Origin: UBA12191 sp964422295
GTDB taxonomy: Bacteria; Planctomycetota; UBA8108; UBA1146
NCBI GenBank assembly: GCA_964422295.1
Contig: CAYRAM010000008.1
Location: 38,488 to 102,487 of the forward strand
Direction: 5' to 3'
DNA length: 64,000 bases
In this document: positions 36,021 through 44,152 of the stretch, piece after piece
Layout of the letters: every line of letters begins with the position of its first letter
How positions within the stretch are numbered: position 1 is the stretch's first letter
Translations under genes and position numbers: made by a program
The notes under the pieces: generated by a model
Told to the model about the DNA's origin: nothing
The model's database searches: none
Seen by the model: only the letters and a program-made list of their open reading frames with translations

Positions 36021-36061
36021 AACCATAGTTCAAGGCCAGTTTCTCCTGCTGCGATCAGATC

Positions 36062-36307
36062 TCACTCTTTTGGTGCTGGAACCGGATCGTACCCCCCCCG
36101 CGAAAAGGGATGGCAACGGACCAAACGGGCGGCGGTCAGGCCCAATCCACGGATGGCTCCGTGATTGCGGATCGCTTCGCTGGCATAGCAACTGCAGGTG
36201 GGCTCAAACCGGCACAGAGGTGGAAGCACCGGGGAGATCACCGATCGATAGAAGCCGATCATGGCGAGAAATATCCGCGCCAGGATACTGCGACCTTCCT
36301 GCACCAT
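36062..36307 (-). CDS. yidD: Membrane protein insertion efficiency factor
   Basis: Small inner-face membrane-associated protein of 81 aa linked to YidC-dependent insertion. The family signature is complete: FYRSVISPVLPPLCRFEPTC, SCYASEAIRNHGAIRGLGL and CHPFSRGGYDPVP. Its ATG shares the last base of the rnpA stop (TGATG), so translation is coupled. The usual gene order is rpmH, rnpA, yidD, yidC; here only rnpA and yidD are present and a merR-type gene follows instead of yidC. Confidence 0.96.
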   Translation of the reverse strand: MVQEGRSILARIFLAMIGFYRSVISPVLPPLCRFEPTCSCYASEAIRNHGAIRGLGLTAARLVRCHPFSRGGYDPVPAPKE

Positions 36308-36666
36308 CAGTGCACTTTCCCCTGATTCAAGGGTCTCGAGATGAGATCCACCACCTCACTTTTCAAGGTGTCAAAATCCAACTCGGAACATCCTGGCCGC
36401 GGAATCAAAATGATATCCCTGATTGCCGGCGCACAGTCGCGTTGAGTACGAAAAATCTCTCGTAGACGACGCTTGAGCAGATTTCGAACCACCGCATTGC
36501 CGACTTTGCGGCTGACTGCGAGGCCCAGCCGGCATTCATCCCTATCTGTTTCGTGAACCACCGCCCGGATGTGGCGGGTGCTGGCGCGTACACCTTGATC
36601 GAAGATGATTTGGAAATCGCCTTTGCGACAGATCCTGGAGGACCGGGGGAATTGATGATTGCGCAA
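36307..36666 (-). CDS. rnpA: Ribonuclease P protein component
   Basis: Protein subunit of RNase P, which matures tRNA 5' ends. I start at TTG 36666 because GGGAGGT lies 7 nt upstream and the result (119 aa) has normal length; an ATG further up would overlap the dehydrogenase gene. The RNR signature is present as NAVVRNLLKRRLREIFR, with ICRKGDFQIIFDQG at the front and RDIILIPRPG after it. It is preceded by the leucine-type dehydrogenase (19 bp) and not by rpmH, which breaks the widely conserved order. Confidence 0.93.
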   Translation of the reverse strand: MRNHQFPRSSRICRKGDFQIIFDQGVRASTRHIRAVVHETDRDECRLGLAVSRKVGNAVVRNLLKRRLREIFRTQRDCAPAIRDIILIPRPGCSELDFDTLKSEVVDLISRPLNQGKVH

Positions 36667-36685
36667 GGCCGTACCTCCCACCTCC

Positions 36686-37768
36686 TCAGGTGGTGGAATC
36701 AGCCACCGAGTGGCCATTCAAATGACGGGCCTCCTCGAGACGATTCTCAGCAACCCGGTAAGCCGCTTCTGCGGGGGTCAGGCTTTCCCTGCGTGCAGTT
36801 TCGAAAACTTCGCGCAATCCGTCATAGATGTTTTCGATCTTGGCAACTGCTGTCCGCTCATGGTAACCCCCGGGCCGCACTTCTACCGACACATTGATGA
36901 TTCCACCGGCGTTGATGATGAAATCCGGTGCGTAGAGGATGTCCAAGTCATGGAGCTTCTCTGCATGGACTTCTTCAAGGAGCTGGTTGTTGGCCGCACC
37001 TGCAACCACTTTGACCTTGAGGCGGGGAATCGTCTCATCATTGAGAATCCCTCCGAGTGCACAGGGTATGAAGACATCGGAATCGACATCATAAATCTCA
37101 TCTCCCGAAACAACTTCGACCCCTGGCAGCGCAGAAAATTCGGTGCAAAGATCTGCATTGATATCGCTCACCGTCACCCGTGCACCCAGCATCGAGAGAC
37201 AACGAACCACTTCTCCACCGACCTGGCCTAGCCCCTGGACAGAGTAGTGCAATCGATCCAGGTGGCTCGTCCCGAACTTCTCTTCAGTGCAGGCGAATAG
37301 ACCACGGATTACCCCACGTGCTGTGAAGGGGGAGGGATTGCCGCTGGAACCGGATTGGCGACTCAATCCGGTGACGTAGGGAGTCTCCTCATGCAGCCAT
37401 TCCAATTCCTGAATGCCGATACCGACATCTTCTGCGGTGATATAGGTGCCACCGAGGGAATCGACGAATCGGCCCATCGCTCTGAAGAGATTTTCACTTT
37501 TGTCATTGTTCCGATCCCCAATGATGACCGCCTTGCCACCGCCCAGACCGGTATTGGCACAGGCGCTCTTGTAGGTCATCCCTTTTGAGAGGCGCAAGAC
37601 ATCCAAGATCGCTTCTTCTTCGGTGGCGTAATCCCACATGCGCAATCCACCGAGAGCAGGACCAAGAGTGGTATCGTGAACAGCGATGACCGCCCTGAGC
37701 CCGAATTCCGGGGCTCTGGCCATGACGACGTTCTCGTATCCTTCTGCTTCGATCTTTTCTATCTTCAT
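36686..37768 (-). CDS. Leucine/branched-chain-type amino acid dehydrogenase
   Basis: NAD-dependent Glu/Leu/Phe/Val dehydrogenase, interconverting an amino acid with its 2-oxoacid. ATG 37768 has AGGGGAAG upstream and gives 360 aa, the length of leucine dehydrogenase. Motifs: GPALGGLRMWDY, KGMTYKSACANTGLGGGKAVI with the catalytic Lys, TAEDVGI, and the Rossmann VQGLGQVGGEVVRCL. The context hints that oxoacids made here may feed the branched-chain-type dehydrogenase region, but the genes are 30 kb apart. A predicted promoter lies at 37981-38009; the remaining divergent spacer to the LolC-like gene (37769-38158) is without a gene. Confidence 0.92.
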   Translation of the reverse strand: MKIEKIEAEGYENVVMARAPEFGLRAVIAVHDTTLGPALGGLRMWDYATEEEAILDVLRLSKGMTYKSACANTGLGGGKAVIIGDRNNDKSENLFRAMGRFVDSLGGTYITAEDVGIGIQELEWLHEETPYVTGLSRQSGSSGNPSPFTARGVIRGLFACTEEKFGTSHLDRLHYSVQGLGQVGGEVVRCLSMLGARVTVSDINADLCTEFSALPGVEVVSGDEIYDVDSDVFIPCALGGILNDETIPRLKVKVVAGAANNQLLEEVHAEKLHDLDILYAPDFIINAGGIINVSVEVRPGGYHERTAVAKIENIYDGLREVFETARRESLTPAEAAYRVAENRLEEARHLNGHSVADSTT

Positions 37769-37980
37769 ATCTTCCCCTTGATCAGTGGTCTTCGGCAGAG
37801 TTCCCGAATAGATTCGGAATCCCGTCCCCCTCGTCCAGAATAGGGTCCCCGGAGAAAATCCCTTATCCCCTTGGGCAATCTCTGGAACGATCCTGAAATC
37901 CGGGCCGTTGCGGGGGTGCGGGGAGTTTTGGTCTGCACCCAATCTTTCATTCTTCGATCGATGCAGGGGCTCTAACCTGT

Positions 37981-38009
37981 ATTGTAACCTCCGCATGACA
38001 GGTCATGAA
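37981..38009 (-). promoter_or_regulatory. Predicted promoter and operator of the dehydrogenase-rnpA-yidD run
   Basis: On the minus strand TTCATG, a 17-bp spacer and TACAAT predict a start near 37974 and a leader of about 205 nt. A perfect palindrome CATGACAGGTCATG (37994-38007, 6-bp arms) lies between the two boxes and is a natural operator position. Confidence 0.45.
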
Positions 38010-38158
38010 GTGAATCGAAATATGCCACTGAAGCCGATAACCTCATCACAAGTTCATATATATAAAGGATTTGCGAGATCAATCCTGTCCCTTTGCAGTC
38101 CTTGCAATCGACCCATCCAGGAAGTAGACATAGACGATCCCAAGGCCACGGAGTTCCG

Positions 38159-39574
38159 TTGAAATACCAAAACTTCCTGACAAAAAGATACCTTCGACGT
38201 CGGTGGGCTCCGTGGGTGGCCACCATGGCAGTTGCCTTGGGTGTTTTCTCCCTCTTGACGGTTCTGGCAGTGATGGAGGGATTCAAAGTCGAGATGCGAG
38301 ACAGGATCAGGGGAACACTGTCCCATCTTTCCATTGAGGCAGACCCCTTCCGCGGACTGGTCGGTGAAGACCTGCTCCTCGAAGCGATCCAAGGGGTCGA
38401 GGGGGTGGCTGCGGCGGCTCCCCACGTGACAACGCTCGCGCTCTACAAAGTCGGCGTCATGGACCACTGCGTTCTCCGGGGTGTCGATCCGATCTCAGAG
38501 TGTCAGGTCTCCGACCTGGCCCGCTTCCTTCTCTCCGATGAAGAAGTCAACAATATGCTGCAGAATCGCTATATGATCCTGCCCCCCGACCGCGAACCGA
38601 TGCCGTCGGAAGAGGTCGAACAACTCTTCTCCCTGAAGAGGAGAAGAGAGATCCTGCGCTGGCGTCTGGAGGAAGATCCCGGATCAGGGTTTTCCGTCGA
38701 TTCTCCACCCCAAGCGATCATCGTCGGCATCGAAGCGCTGCGCAGTTTCCGACTACAGATGGGAGACGTCGTTCAGGTTTCCTCCTATTCGCCCGTCACA
38801 TTGGAGCCCTGTTCCGGTAATTTCCTGGTTGTGGGTGCTTTCCAATCCGGTGTGTACGAGCAGGATATGAGATGGGCATTCACGCATATCCGATCACTGC
38901 AAAACACTCTGGAACTTTGGGATGACGAAGCGGAAGACATGCGTCTCTCCGGAATTTCGGTGAAACTGGACGACTATTCCGATGCGCAAGAAATCAAGGG
39001 CGAGATTCGCCGCGAGGTCGAACGCCGCATGCTTCTTGACAGTGACAACCCTCAGAAAATCCCCCTGCGCAGCCCCTCTTACGAAACCTGGGAAGACAAG
39101 AGGGCCAATCTGATTCAGGCGGTCGAAATCGAGAAGCGCATCATCTCAGTGTTGATGCTCTTGATCGTTGCATTCGCGGCAGGAATGATCTTCCTGATCC
39201 TGATGCTGCTGGTGATCGAGAAGCAACGGGATCTTGGGGTGCTCAGAGCCATGGGGGCGACCAGGGGTGGAATCGTTTCACTGGTGCTGCGGCAGGGGCT
39301 GTTTCTATGCACTTTGGGAGCGGGATTCGGCTTGTTAGGCGGGTGGATCTTCCTTGAAAACATCAATGCCTTCCACGACTGGGTCTACCAGATGACCGGC
39401 TTGCGACTGTTCCCACCCAACGTTTACTACCTGGAGAGGATCCCGGCGATCCTGCGCTGGCAGGACATCCTTCTGGTGTGCATGCCCACCCTGGTTTTTG
39501 GTTTTTTGGGCAGCATTCTTCCTGCGGTCCGTGCCGGCCGCCAAGATCCCATCAAGGCGTTGCACCATGAATGA
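38159..39574 (+). CDS. LolC/LolE-like ABC transporter permease
   Basis: FtsX-type permease, probably of a lipoprotein-releasing or MacB-like exporter. TTG 38159 with ACGGAG upstream gives 471 aa. It has membrane helix 1 near residues 20-42 (WVATMAVALGVFSLLTVLAVM), a periplasmic MacB-PCD domain (about 45-310), and three helices at the end (SVLMLLIVAFAAGMIFLILM and two more) with the FtsX signature EKQRDLGVLRAMGATRGGIV. The downstream ATPase overlaps its stop by 8 bp. One permease with one ATPase means the exporter is a homodimer of this protein, or a second permease lies elsewhere. Confidence 0.9.
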   Translation: MKYQNFLTKRYLRRRWAPWVATMAVALGVFSLLTVLAVMEGFKVEMRDRIRGTLSHLSIEADPFRGLVGEDLLLEAIQGVEGVAAAAPHVTTLALYKVGVMDHCVLRGVDPISECQVSDLARFLLSDEEVNNMLQNRYMILPPDREPMPSEEVEQLFSLKRRREILRWRLEEDPGSGFSVDSPPQAIIVGIEALRSFRLQMGDVVQVSSYSPVTLEPCSGNFLVVGAFQSGVYEQDMRWAFTHIRSLQNTLELWDDEAEDMRLSGISVKLDDYSDAQEIKGEIRREVERRMLLDSDNPQKIPLRSPSYETWEDKRANLIQAVEIEKRIISVLMLLIVAFAAGMIFLILMLLVIEKQRDLGVLRAMGATRGGIVSLVLRQGLFLCTLGAGFGLLGGWIFLENINAFHDWVYQMTGLRLFPPNVYYLERIPAILRWQDILLVCMPTLVFGFLGSILPAVRAGRQDPIKALHHE

Positions 39575-40307
39575 GATGTCCGCTCCACTCCCGGTGATCT
39601 CAGCGAGCAAGTTGGTGAAGTCATTCTCCATGGCGAACGGGTCAGAACTCAAGGTCTTGCGAGAGCTCGACGTGGAGATTCACGAAGCAGAAATGGTCGC
39701 CGTCGTTGGGTTGAGTGGCGTTGGCAAGAGCACCCTGCTGCATTGTCTGGGGCTTCTTGATACTCCCACCAGCGGGGAAATCACTTACAGAGATGACGCT
39801 CACGCGTGGCGGTCGTCTGATCTCGCCGAGGATGATCGCTGCCGATTGCGGAATCATTTCATCGGCTTTGTCTTTCAATTTTTCCATCTGCTGCCGGACC
39901 TCGACGTTTTGGAAAACGTGTTGCTACCCACCCTCGTCAGCCAAAAAACCAATGAATGGAATAGCCATCGCTCAATGTTGGAGCAGAAAGGCAAGGCTCT
40001 ACTGGAGAGGGTCGGCTTGAAGGGCCGTGAACTTCAGGCCCCGGGAACACTTTCAGGAGGTGAGCGTCAACGTGTCGCCATTGCCCGTGCTTTGATGCAG
40101 TCACCGAAACTGCTGCTCTGTGACGAACCCACCGGAAATCTCGATTCACGCACCAGTGAAAGCATTCATCAGTTGCTGCGTGAACTGCATCAGGATCTTT
40201 CCACTTCCATCCTGGTGGTTACCCACGATCCGGATTTGGCTTCGCTGGCAGATCGCCGCTTGCAAATGGTCGACGGTCGCTTCGAGAGCGACACTGCCAG
40301 CCAGTAA
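39567..40307 (+). CDS. LolD/MacB-like ABC transporter ATPase
   Basis: ATP-binding subunit of the exporter encoded just upstream. ATG 39567 overlaps the permease stop by 8 bp and gives 246 aa (ATG 39576 is also possible). Motifs: Walker A VGLSGVGKSTLLH, FVFQFFHLLPDLDVLENVLLP, signature LSGGERQRVAIARALM, Walker B LLLCDEPTGNLDS, and the switch His in VVTHDPDLA. The EPTGNLDS signature is typical of the LolD/MacB/FtsE subfamily. Its end lies 9 bp from the convergent iron-type ATPase, with no evident terminator. Confidence 0.94.
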   Translation: MNEMSAPLPVISASKLVKSFSMANGSELKVLRELDVEIHEAEMVAVVGLSGVGKSTLLHCLGLLDTPTSGEITYRDDAHAWRSSDLAEDDRCRLRNHFIGFVFQFFHLLPDLDVLENVLLPTLVSQKTNEWNSHRSMLEQKGKALLERVGLKGRELQAPGTLSGGERQRVAIARALMQSPKLLLCDEPTGNLDSRTSESIHQLLRELHQDLSTSILVVTHDPDLASLADRRLQMVDGRFESDTASQ

Positions 40308-40316
40308 ACCGCTGGT

Positions 40317-40973
40317 TCAAACTGATTCTTCCGAATGCAGAGGGATCGATTCCACCCCTTCCAATGGCTCGTGCAATGCCATGAGTATCGCTTTTCCACG
40401 GGACTTCTCTGCCTTCAGCCTGGCGAGTATTCCCTGCTTGTGTGCGGCATTTTGGGCGGAGAAAGGTTCATCCAAAATCAACAAGGGAGAGCCACAACCG
40501 ATGGCCCTGAGCAACTCCCCGCGCTGGGCTTCTCCTCCGGAAAGTTGATCCGGTTTGCGATCCAGGAGTGATTCCAGATTCAAATCCCGGGCACATTCAA
40601 GGAGTTCAGTTCCTGAGAATGCTTCGGGGTGCAATCCACTCTGCTGACGAAGTGTCATGTGAGGCCAAAGTCCCCGTTGCTGCCCCAACCAACCGATTCC
40701 TCTCTGCCAAGGTGCGACCGATTCTGAAATGGGAGGCTGGAGGTCGATGGACTCAGCAGCTCTTTCCATCTCCACTCCGGAAATCAGGACATTGCCCGAC
40801 TCCACAGGAAGAAACCCGGCCACCGCTTCGAGTAAACTGCTCTTCCCTGAACCGTTCGCTCCAACGATGGCGATCCCATCTCCGGCATGGAGTGACAGGC
40901 TCAATGGACCCATGCATCGTTCACCCCGACGAACCACCAATTGCTTGAGTTCGAGTAATGCCTCAGTTGCCAA
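40317..40973 (-). CDS. ABC transporter ATPase, partner of the iron-type importer
   Basis: ATP-binding subunit of the importer formed with the two genes before it. TTG 40973 overlaps the permease stop by 11 bp; 218 aa. Walker A GANGSGKSSLLEAV, the Q-loop in GWLGQQRGLWPHMT, signature LSGGEAQRGELLRAI, Walker B LLILDEPFSAQN, and LMALHEPLEG with the switch His. The short form lacks the C-terminal regulatory (TOBE) domain found in FbpC-type proteins. It terminates the minus run. Confidence 0.9.
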   Translation of the reverse strand: MATEALLELKQLVVRRGERCMGPLSLSLHAGDGIAIVGANGSGKSSLLEAVAGFLPVESGNVLISGVEMERAAESIDLQPPISESVAPWQRGIGWLGQQRGLWPHMTLRQQSGLHPEAFSGTELLECARDLNLESLLDRKPDQLSGGEAQRGELLRAIGCGSPLLILDEPFSAQNAAHKQGILARLKAEKSRGKAILMALHEPLEGVESIPLHSEESV

Positions 40974-42462
40974 CCGGATCTCCTTTTCTTCGGACCAGCC
41001 AGGAAAAGAGCACTGTCCACATCAAACTGATCACCACCAGAGAAAGTGCCAACCTCGCAGCTTGCTCATCATTGCGGAAGTGCAGCAATTGGTGCAACTC
41101 CAAGGCCGGCGACGGATGTCCCGGAGGAGCGAGGATCAGAGTCGATTGAACTTCTCCCAAAATCAAAAGGATGCCCAAAATCGCTGCCGGCATTAGCACC
41201 GGAAGGGATCTTGGAAACAACACCCTCCAGCGGATCCAACCGGGGGGTAGCAGTTGAGCAGCATTCAACTCGGACTTTGGAATCATGCGCGTCGAAAGCA
41301 GTCCTGCGATGACCGCGAGAGCTCCCAATTGCACTGTTTGGGCAAGAGACAGAAGGAGCGGAAAGCGATCGAATGCCGCTGGCAACCAAGGTCTCACCGC
41401 TGAGGCGAGGGCAAGTCCGATCAGACTCGCAGGAAGAAAGGTCGGCATGCACCACAACATCAGTGACCTGAATCGGTGATGCTGAGCCAGAGACCAACAT
41501 GCGAGAAATGACACCGCAACGACGACCACCGCCCTCGGTATCTCCTTGAGACCACCCCACAATGCTCCCAGAAACTCGCTGCTGGCAGCCTCGCTGTCTG
41601 AGGCCTGCGGCCAGGCGGTCACCAACAACATCAGGAGCAAGGCCACCACTGGGACAAGCCTCAGCAACCACCAAAGCAATGGCCAATTGGATCGGGGCAA
41701 ACCACGGGAGTTCCTGGCCTGAAAATTTCTGCCCATCAGTTTCTGCGATGGAAACCAGTAAACGAGGATCGGCAATAGCAGTAACGCCATTCCCATCGCC
41801 AACCACCAACCGGACAGTCCATCCCCGATCGTCAGTCGGGCCATGATCCTTCGTGAAATCGTCTCAACTCCGGTATACGAAGGAATTTCAGCAGCAGGCA
41901 TCATCAACAAACACATCAATAGAAAGCAGGCTCGACGCCACGGTGCCTGCAATTGCCATCGCAATCGCAATGCGGTCCTCGGAGGAAGCTGTCGCAGTGC
42001 CAACTCCTGGCCATCGGGGATCGTCAGCGTCAAACCGGTCAAAATCAAGAAAGCCACCGGTGCCCAACGCAGGGTCAGCAGCAGAATCGTACCGATTTCA
42101 TCCCTGGCTCCGCCGATCAACATCGTCGAGCCAAACGAAGACTGGATCGCCGATGCGATGGCTGCAGGAGGAGTGGTAAAGGTCAGCAACAGACAAGGCA
42201 TCAACCACAGCCACGCACCCCGCGGTTGCCTGAACGCCGAAAAAATCAGTGCGTCTGCCGATCCCAAGAGAGTCGACAGGAAGGCAGCGACGAAGACCAG
42301 CACCGCAGTGGAAAAGAGAAGAGGAAGTGCTGCCCAAGTGCTTGAGATGGCGACGGACCAGGACCCCAACCGGGCATCGCTGATCAATGTGATCGCCACC
42401 GGAAGATAAAAACCCAATCCGACGACCCATAAGGGCCAGGATCGGGAAACATAACTTTTCAT
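40963..42462 (-). CDS. Iron(III)-type ABC importer permease (fused FbpB-like)
   Basis: Membrane subunit of a binding-protein-dependent importer. ATG 42462 overlaps the stop of the binding-protein gene by 4 bp; 499 aa. It contains two homologous permease halves with about 12 hydrophobic segments in all (for example VGLGFYLPVAITLI, LLLLPILVYWF and LGALAVIAGLLSTRM). The double-length form is that of FbpB/SfuB-type ferric iron permeases. The EAA-like loops are diverged and I cannot identify them with certainty. Substrate is inferred from the binding protein family only. Confidence 0.85.
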   Translation of the reverse strand: MKSYVSRSWPLWVVGLGFYLPVAITLISDARLGSWSVAISSTWAALPLLFSTAVLVFVAAFLSTLLGSADALIFSAFRQPRGAWLWLMPCLLLTFTTPPAAIASAIQSSFGSTMLIGGARDEIGTILLLTLRWAPVAFLILTGLTLTIPDGQELALRQLPPRTALRLRWQLQAPWRRACFLLMCLLMMPAAEIPSYTGVETISRRIMARLTIGDGLSGWWLAMGMALLLLPILVYWFPSQKLMGRNFQARNSRGLPRSNWPLLWWLLRLVPVVALLLMLLVTAWPQASDSEAASSEFLGALWGGLKEIPRAVVVVAVSFLACWSLAQHHRFRSLMLWCMPTFLPASLIGLALASAVRPWLPAAFDRFPLLLSLAQTVQLGALAVIAGLLSTRMIPKSELNAAQLLPPGWIRWRVLFPRSLPVLMPAAILGILLILGEVQSTLILAPPGHPSPALELHQLLHFRNDEQAARLALSLVVISLMWTVLFSWLVRRKGDPVGN

Positions 42463-43460
42463 CGACGATCCAGTAGAGCCCTTTCCACATCCCGGATCGC
42501 TCCGGGAAGTGTGTCTGCAGCAGCATCCCAATTCACCGGCAAAGTTCGCCCGAGATCCTCCAATGCCAGCCCCCCAACAGGAACTTTGGCATCTCTGTTG
42601 AGCGGGATTTGCCTACTGGAAGATGCTGCCAGCATCTCTTCCACACGGGGACTGAGCAACCAGCGCGCAAGGGTCTCTCCCTGTTGGGGCCTGGGTGAAC
42701 CGGACACCAATCCGACGACATTGGGAAGCAGGATCACCCCATCCCCCTCCGTGAAGCCCTCGCCAATCTTTACCCCTCGCCTCCGCACAACTTCGATATC
42801 ATCCGTATCTGTGAGCCCAATCCACACTTCCCCCGAAATGACCCGATCGCGGGTGGCAGAGTTGGAGGCCACGACCCTGACGTCATTGTTCTTGAGTGCA
42901 TCCAACCAACCAAGAAACTCATCCTCACCCCATACCCATTTGAGGATCGCCATGTGAGTTCCCGTCGTTCCCAAACGGGGATCTGCAATCGCAACTTTGC
43001 CACGCCAACGATCCTGCACCAGTTCCTTCACCGAACCCGGCGCGCCAGATTCGGCAGCGGGGGATTCCGGGGCCAGAGCCAATGCTCTGACACGACCGGC
43101 AAAGCCGCACCACAAGCCGGAAGGATCTTTCCAACGAGAATCGATTCCGGGAGCGATGTCCTGTGGCAATGGGCGGTAGATTCCCTCACGGGCCAATCGC
43201 ACCGAACGCAGTGGTTCATTCGACCAGTGAACATCACACCGAGGCCTTTGCCGCTCTGCACGCAGCCTTTCAGCAAGGCCCACAGTTTTGCTCGCCTCGG
43301 TATCGAAGACCGCCTCGACTCGTATTCCGGTTTCCTTCTCAAAGAGATCGAGGACCTTCTCTGCGTGGGCCCGGTCATGGGCACAATAAATTGTCACCAC
43401 CGGAGAAGTCTCTCCCTGGCACCCGATCAAGCAGAGAATTATCAGCAAGAAGCGATTCAA
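42459..43460 (-). CDS. Iron(III)-type extracellular solute-binding lipoprotein
   Basis: Periplasmic binding protein of family 1 (FutA/FbpA-like). TTG 43460 overlaps the TGA of the preceding ATPase gene and has GGAGGA upstream, giving 333 aa. A lipoprotein signal (NRFLLIILCLIGC, acylated Cys 15) precedes VVTIYCAHDRAHAEKVLDLF and the family stretch FDTEASKTVGLAERLRAE, then DVHWSNEPLRSVRLAREGIY. The Tyr ligands of FbpA-type proteins cannot be assigned safely. Related proteins bind ferric iron, thiamine or phosphonates, so iron is a working assumption. Confidence 0.85.
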   Translation of the reverse strand: MNRFLLIILCLIGCQGETSPVVTIYCAHDRAHAEKVLDLFEKETGIRVEAVFDTEASKTVGLAERLRAERQRPRCDVHWSNEPLRSVRLAREGIYRPLPQDIAPGIDSRWKDPSGLWCGFAGRVRALALAPESPAAESGAPGSVKELVQDRWRGKVAIADPRLGTTGTHMAILKWVWGEDEFLGWLDALKNNDVRVVASNSATRDRVISGEVWIGLTDTDDIEVVRRRGVKIGEGFTEGDGVILLPNVVGLVSGSPRPQQGETLARWLLSPRVEEMLAASSSRQIPLNRDAKVPVGGLALEDLGRTLPVNWDAAADTLPGAIRDVERALLDRR

Positions 43461-44152
43461 GAGGGGTCCTCCAGCCAACGGCCATCCTTGAGGGCGAGAA
43501 CTCGATCTGCACGATCCGCAACTTGTGAATCATGGGTCACCAAGATCAGAGTCGTCTTGTAGTCTTCCCGCAACTCTGACAACAGATCGAGGATTTGCTG
43601 GCCATTTTCACTGTCCAAATTCCCCGTCGGCTCATCACAGAGGAGAAGATCCGGATTTTTGACCAGGGCCCTGGCGATGGCCACACGCTGTCTTTCTCCC
43701 CCGCTCAATTGGGATGGGCGATGGTGCATGCGGTCAGATAGATGGACGCGATTCAAAGTATCTTGTGGATTCCCGTGCTCCTTGCCTCCTCTGCGGTACT
43801 CGAGGGGCAACCTGACATTGGCCAACGCATCCCGATCTCCGAGCAGATGGAACGATTGAAAAACAAATCCGATGGTCTCATTGCGAACCCTTGCCATATC
43901 GCGTTCGGACAGGGAAAGAACGTCTTTCCCCGACAGGTGATATCTCCCTGAGTCGGCACGATCGAGACAACCAAGTATTTGCAGAAGAGTGCTCTTTCCA
44001 CTGCCGGATGCGCCGACGATGGCGACAAACTCTCCACGAGAGATTTGCAGATCGACCCCTGCCAATGCCCGAACGGCGGTTTCACCATCACCGAAGGATC
44101 TTTCGATCCCCTGCATATCCACGATCAGATCTTGCGAAGCAGATGAACTCAA
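43457..44152 (-). CDS. LolD/MacB-like ABC transporter ATPase
   Basis: ATPase of the FtsX-type exporter encoded by the two upstream genes. I choose TTG 44152, which overlaps the permease stop by 4 bp with GGAG upstream, rather than the longer frame; 231 aa, normal for LolD. Motifs: Walker A VGASGSGKSTLLQILG, FVFQSFHLLGDRDALANV, signature LSGGERQRVAIARALV, Walker B LLLCDEPTGNLDS and LVTHDSQVA. It in turn overlaps the start of the binding-protein gene, so exporter and importer genes are translationally linked. Confidence 0.93.
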   Translation of the reverse strand: MSSSASQDLIVDMQGIERSFGDGETAVRALAGVDLQISRGEFVAIVGASGSGKSTLLQILGCLDRADSGRYHLSGKDVLSLSERDMARVRNETIGFVFQSFHLLGDRDALANVRLPLEYRRGGKEHGNPQDTLNRVHLSDRMHHRPSQLSGGERQRVAIARALVKNPDLLLCDEPTGNLDSENGQQILDLLSELREDYKTTLILVTHDSQVADRADRVLALKDGRWLEDPS

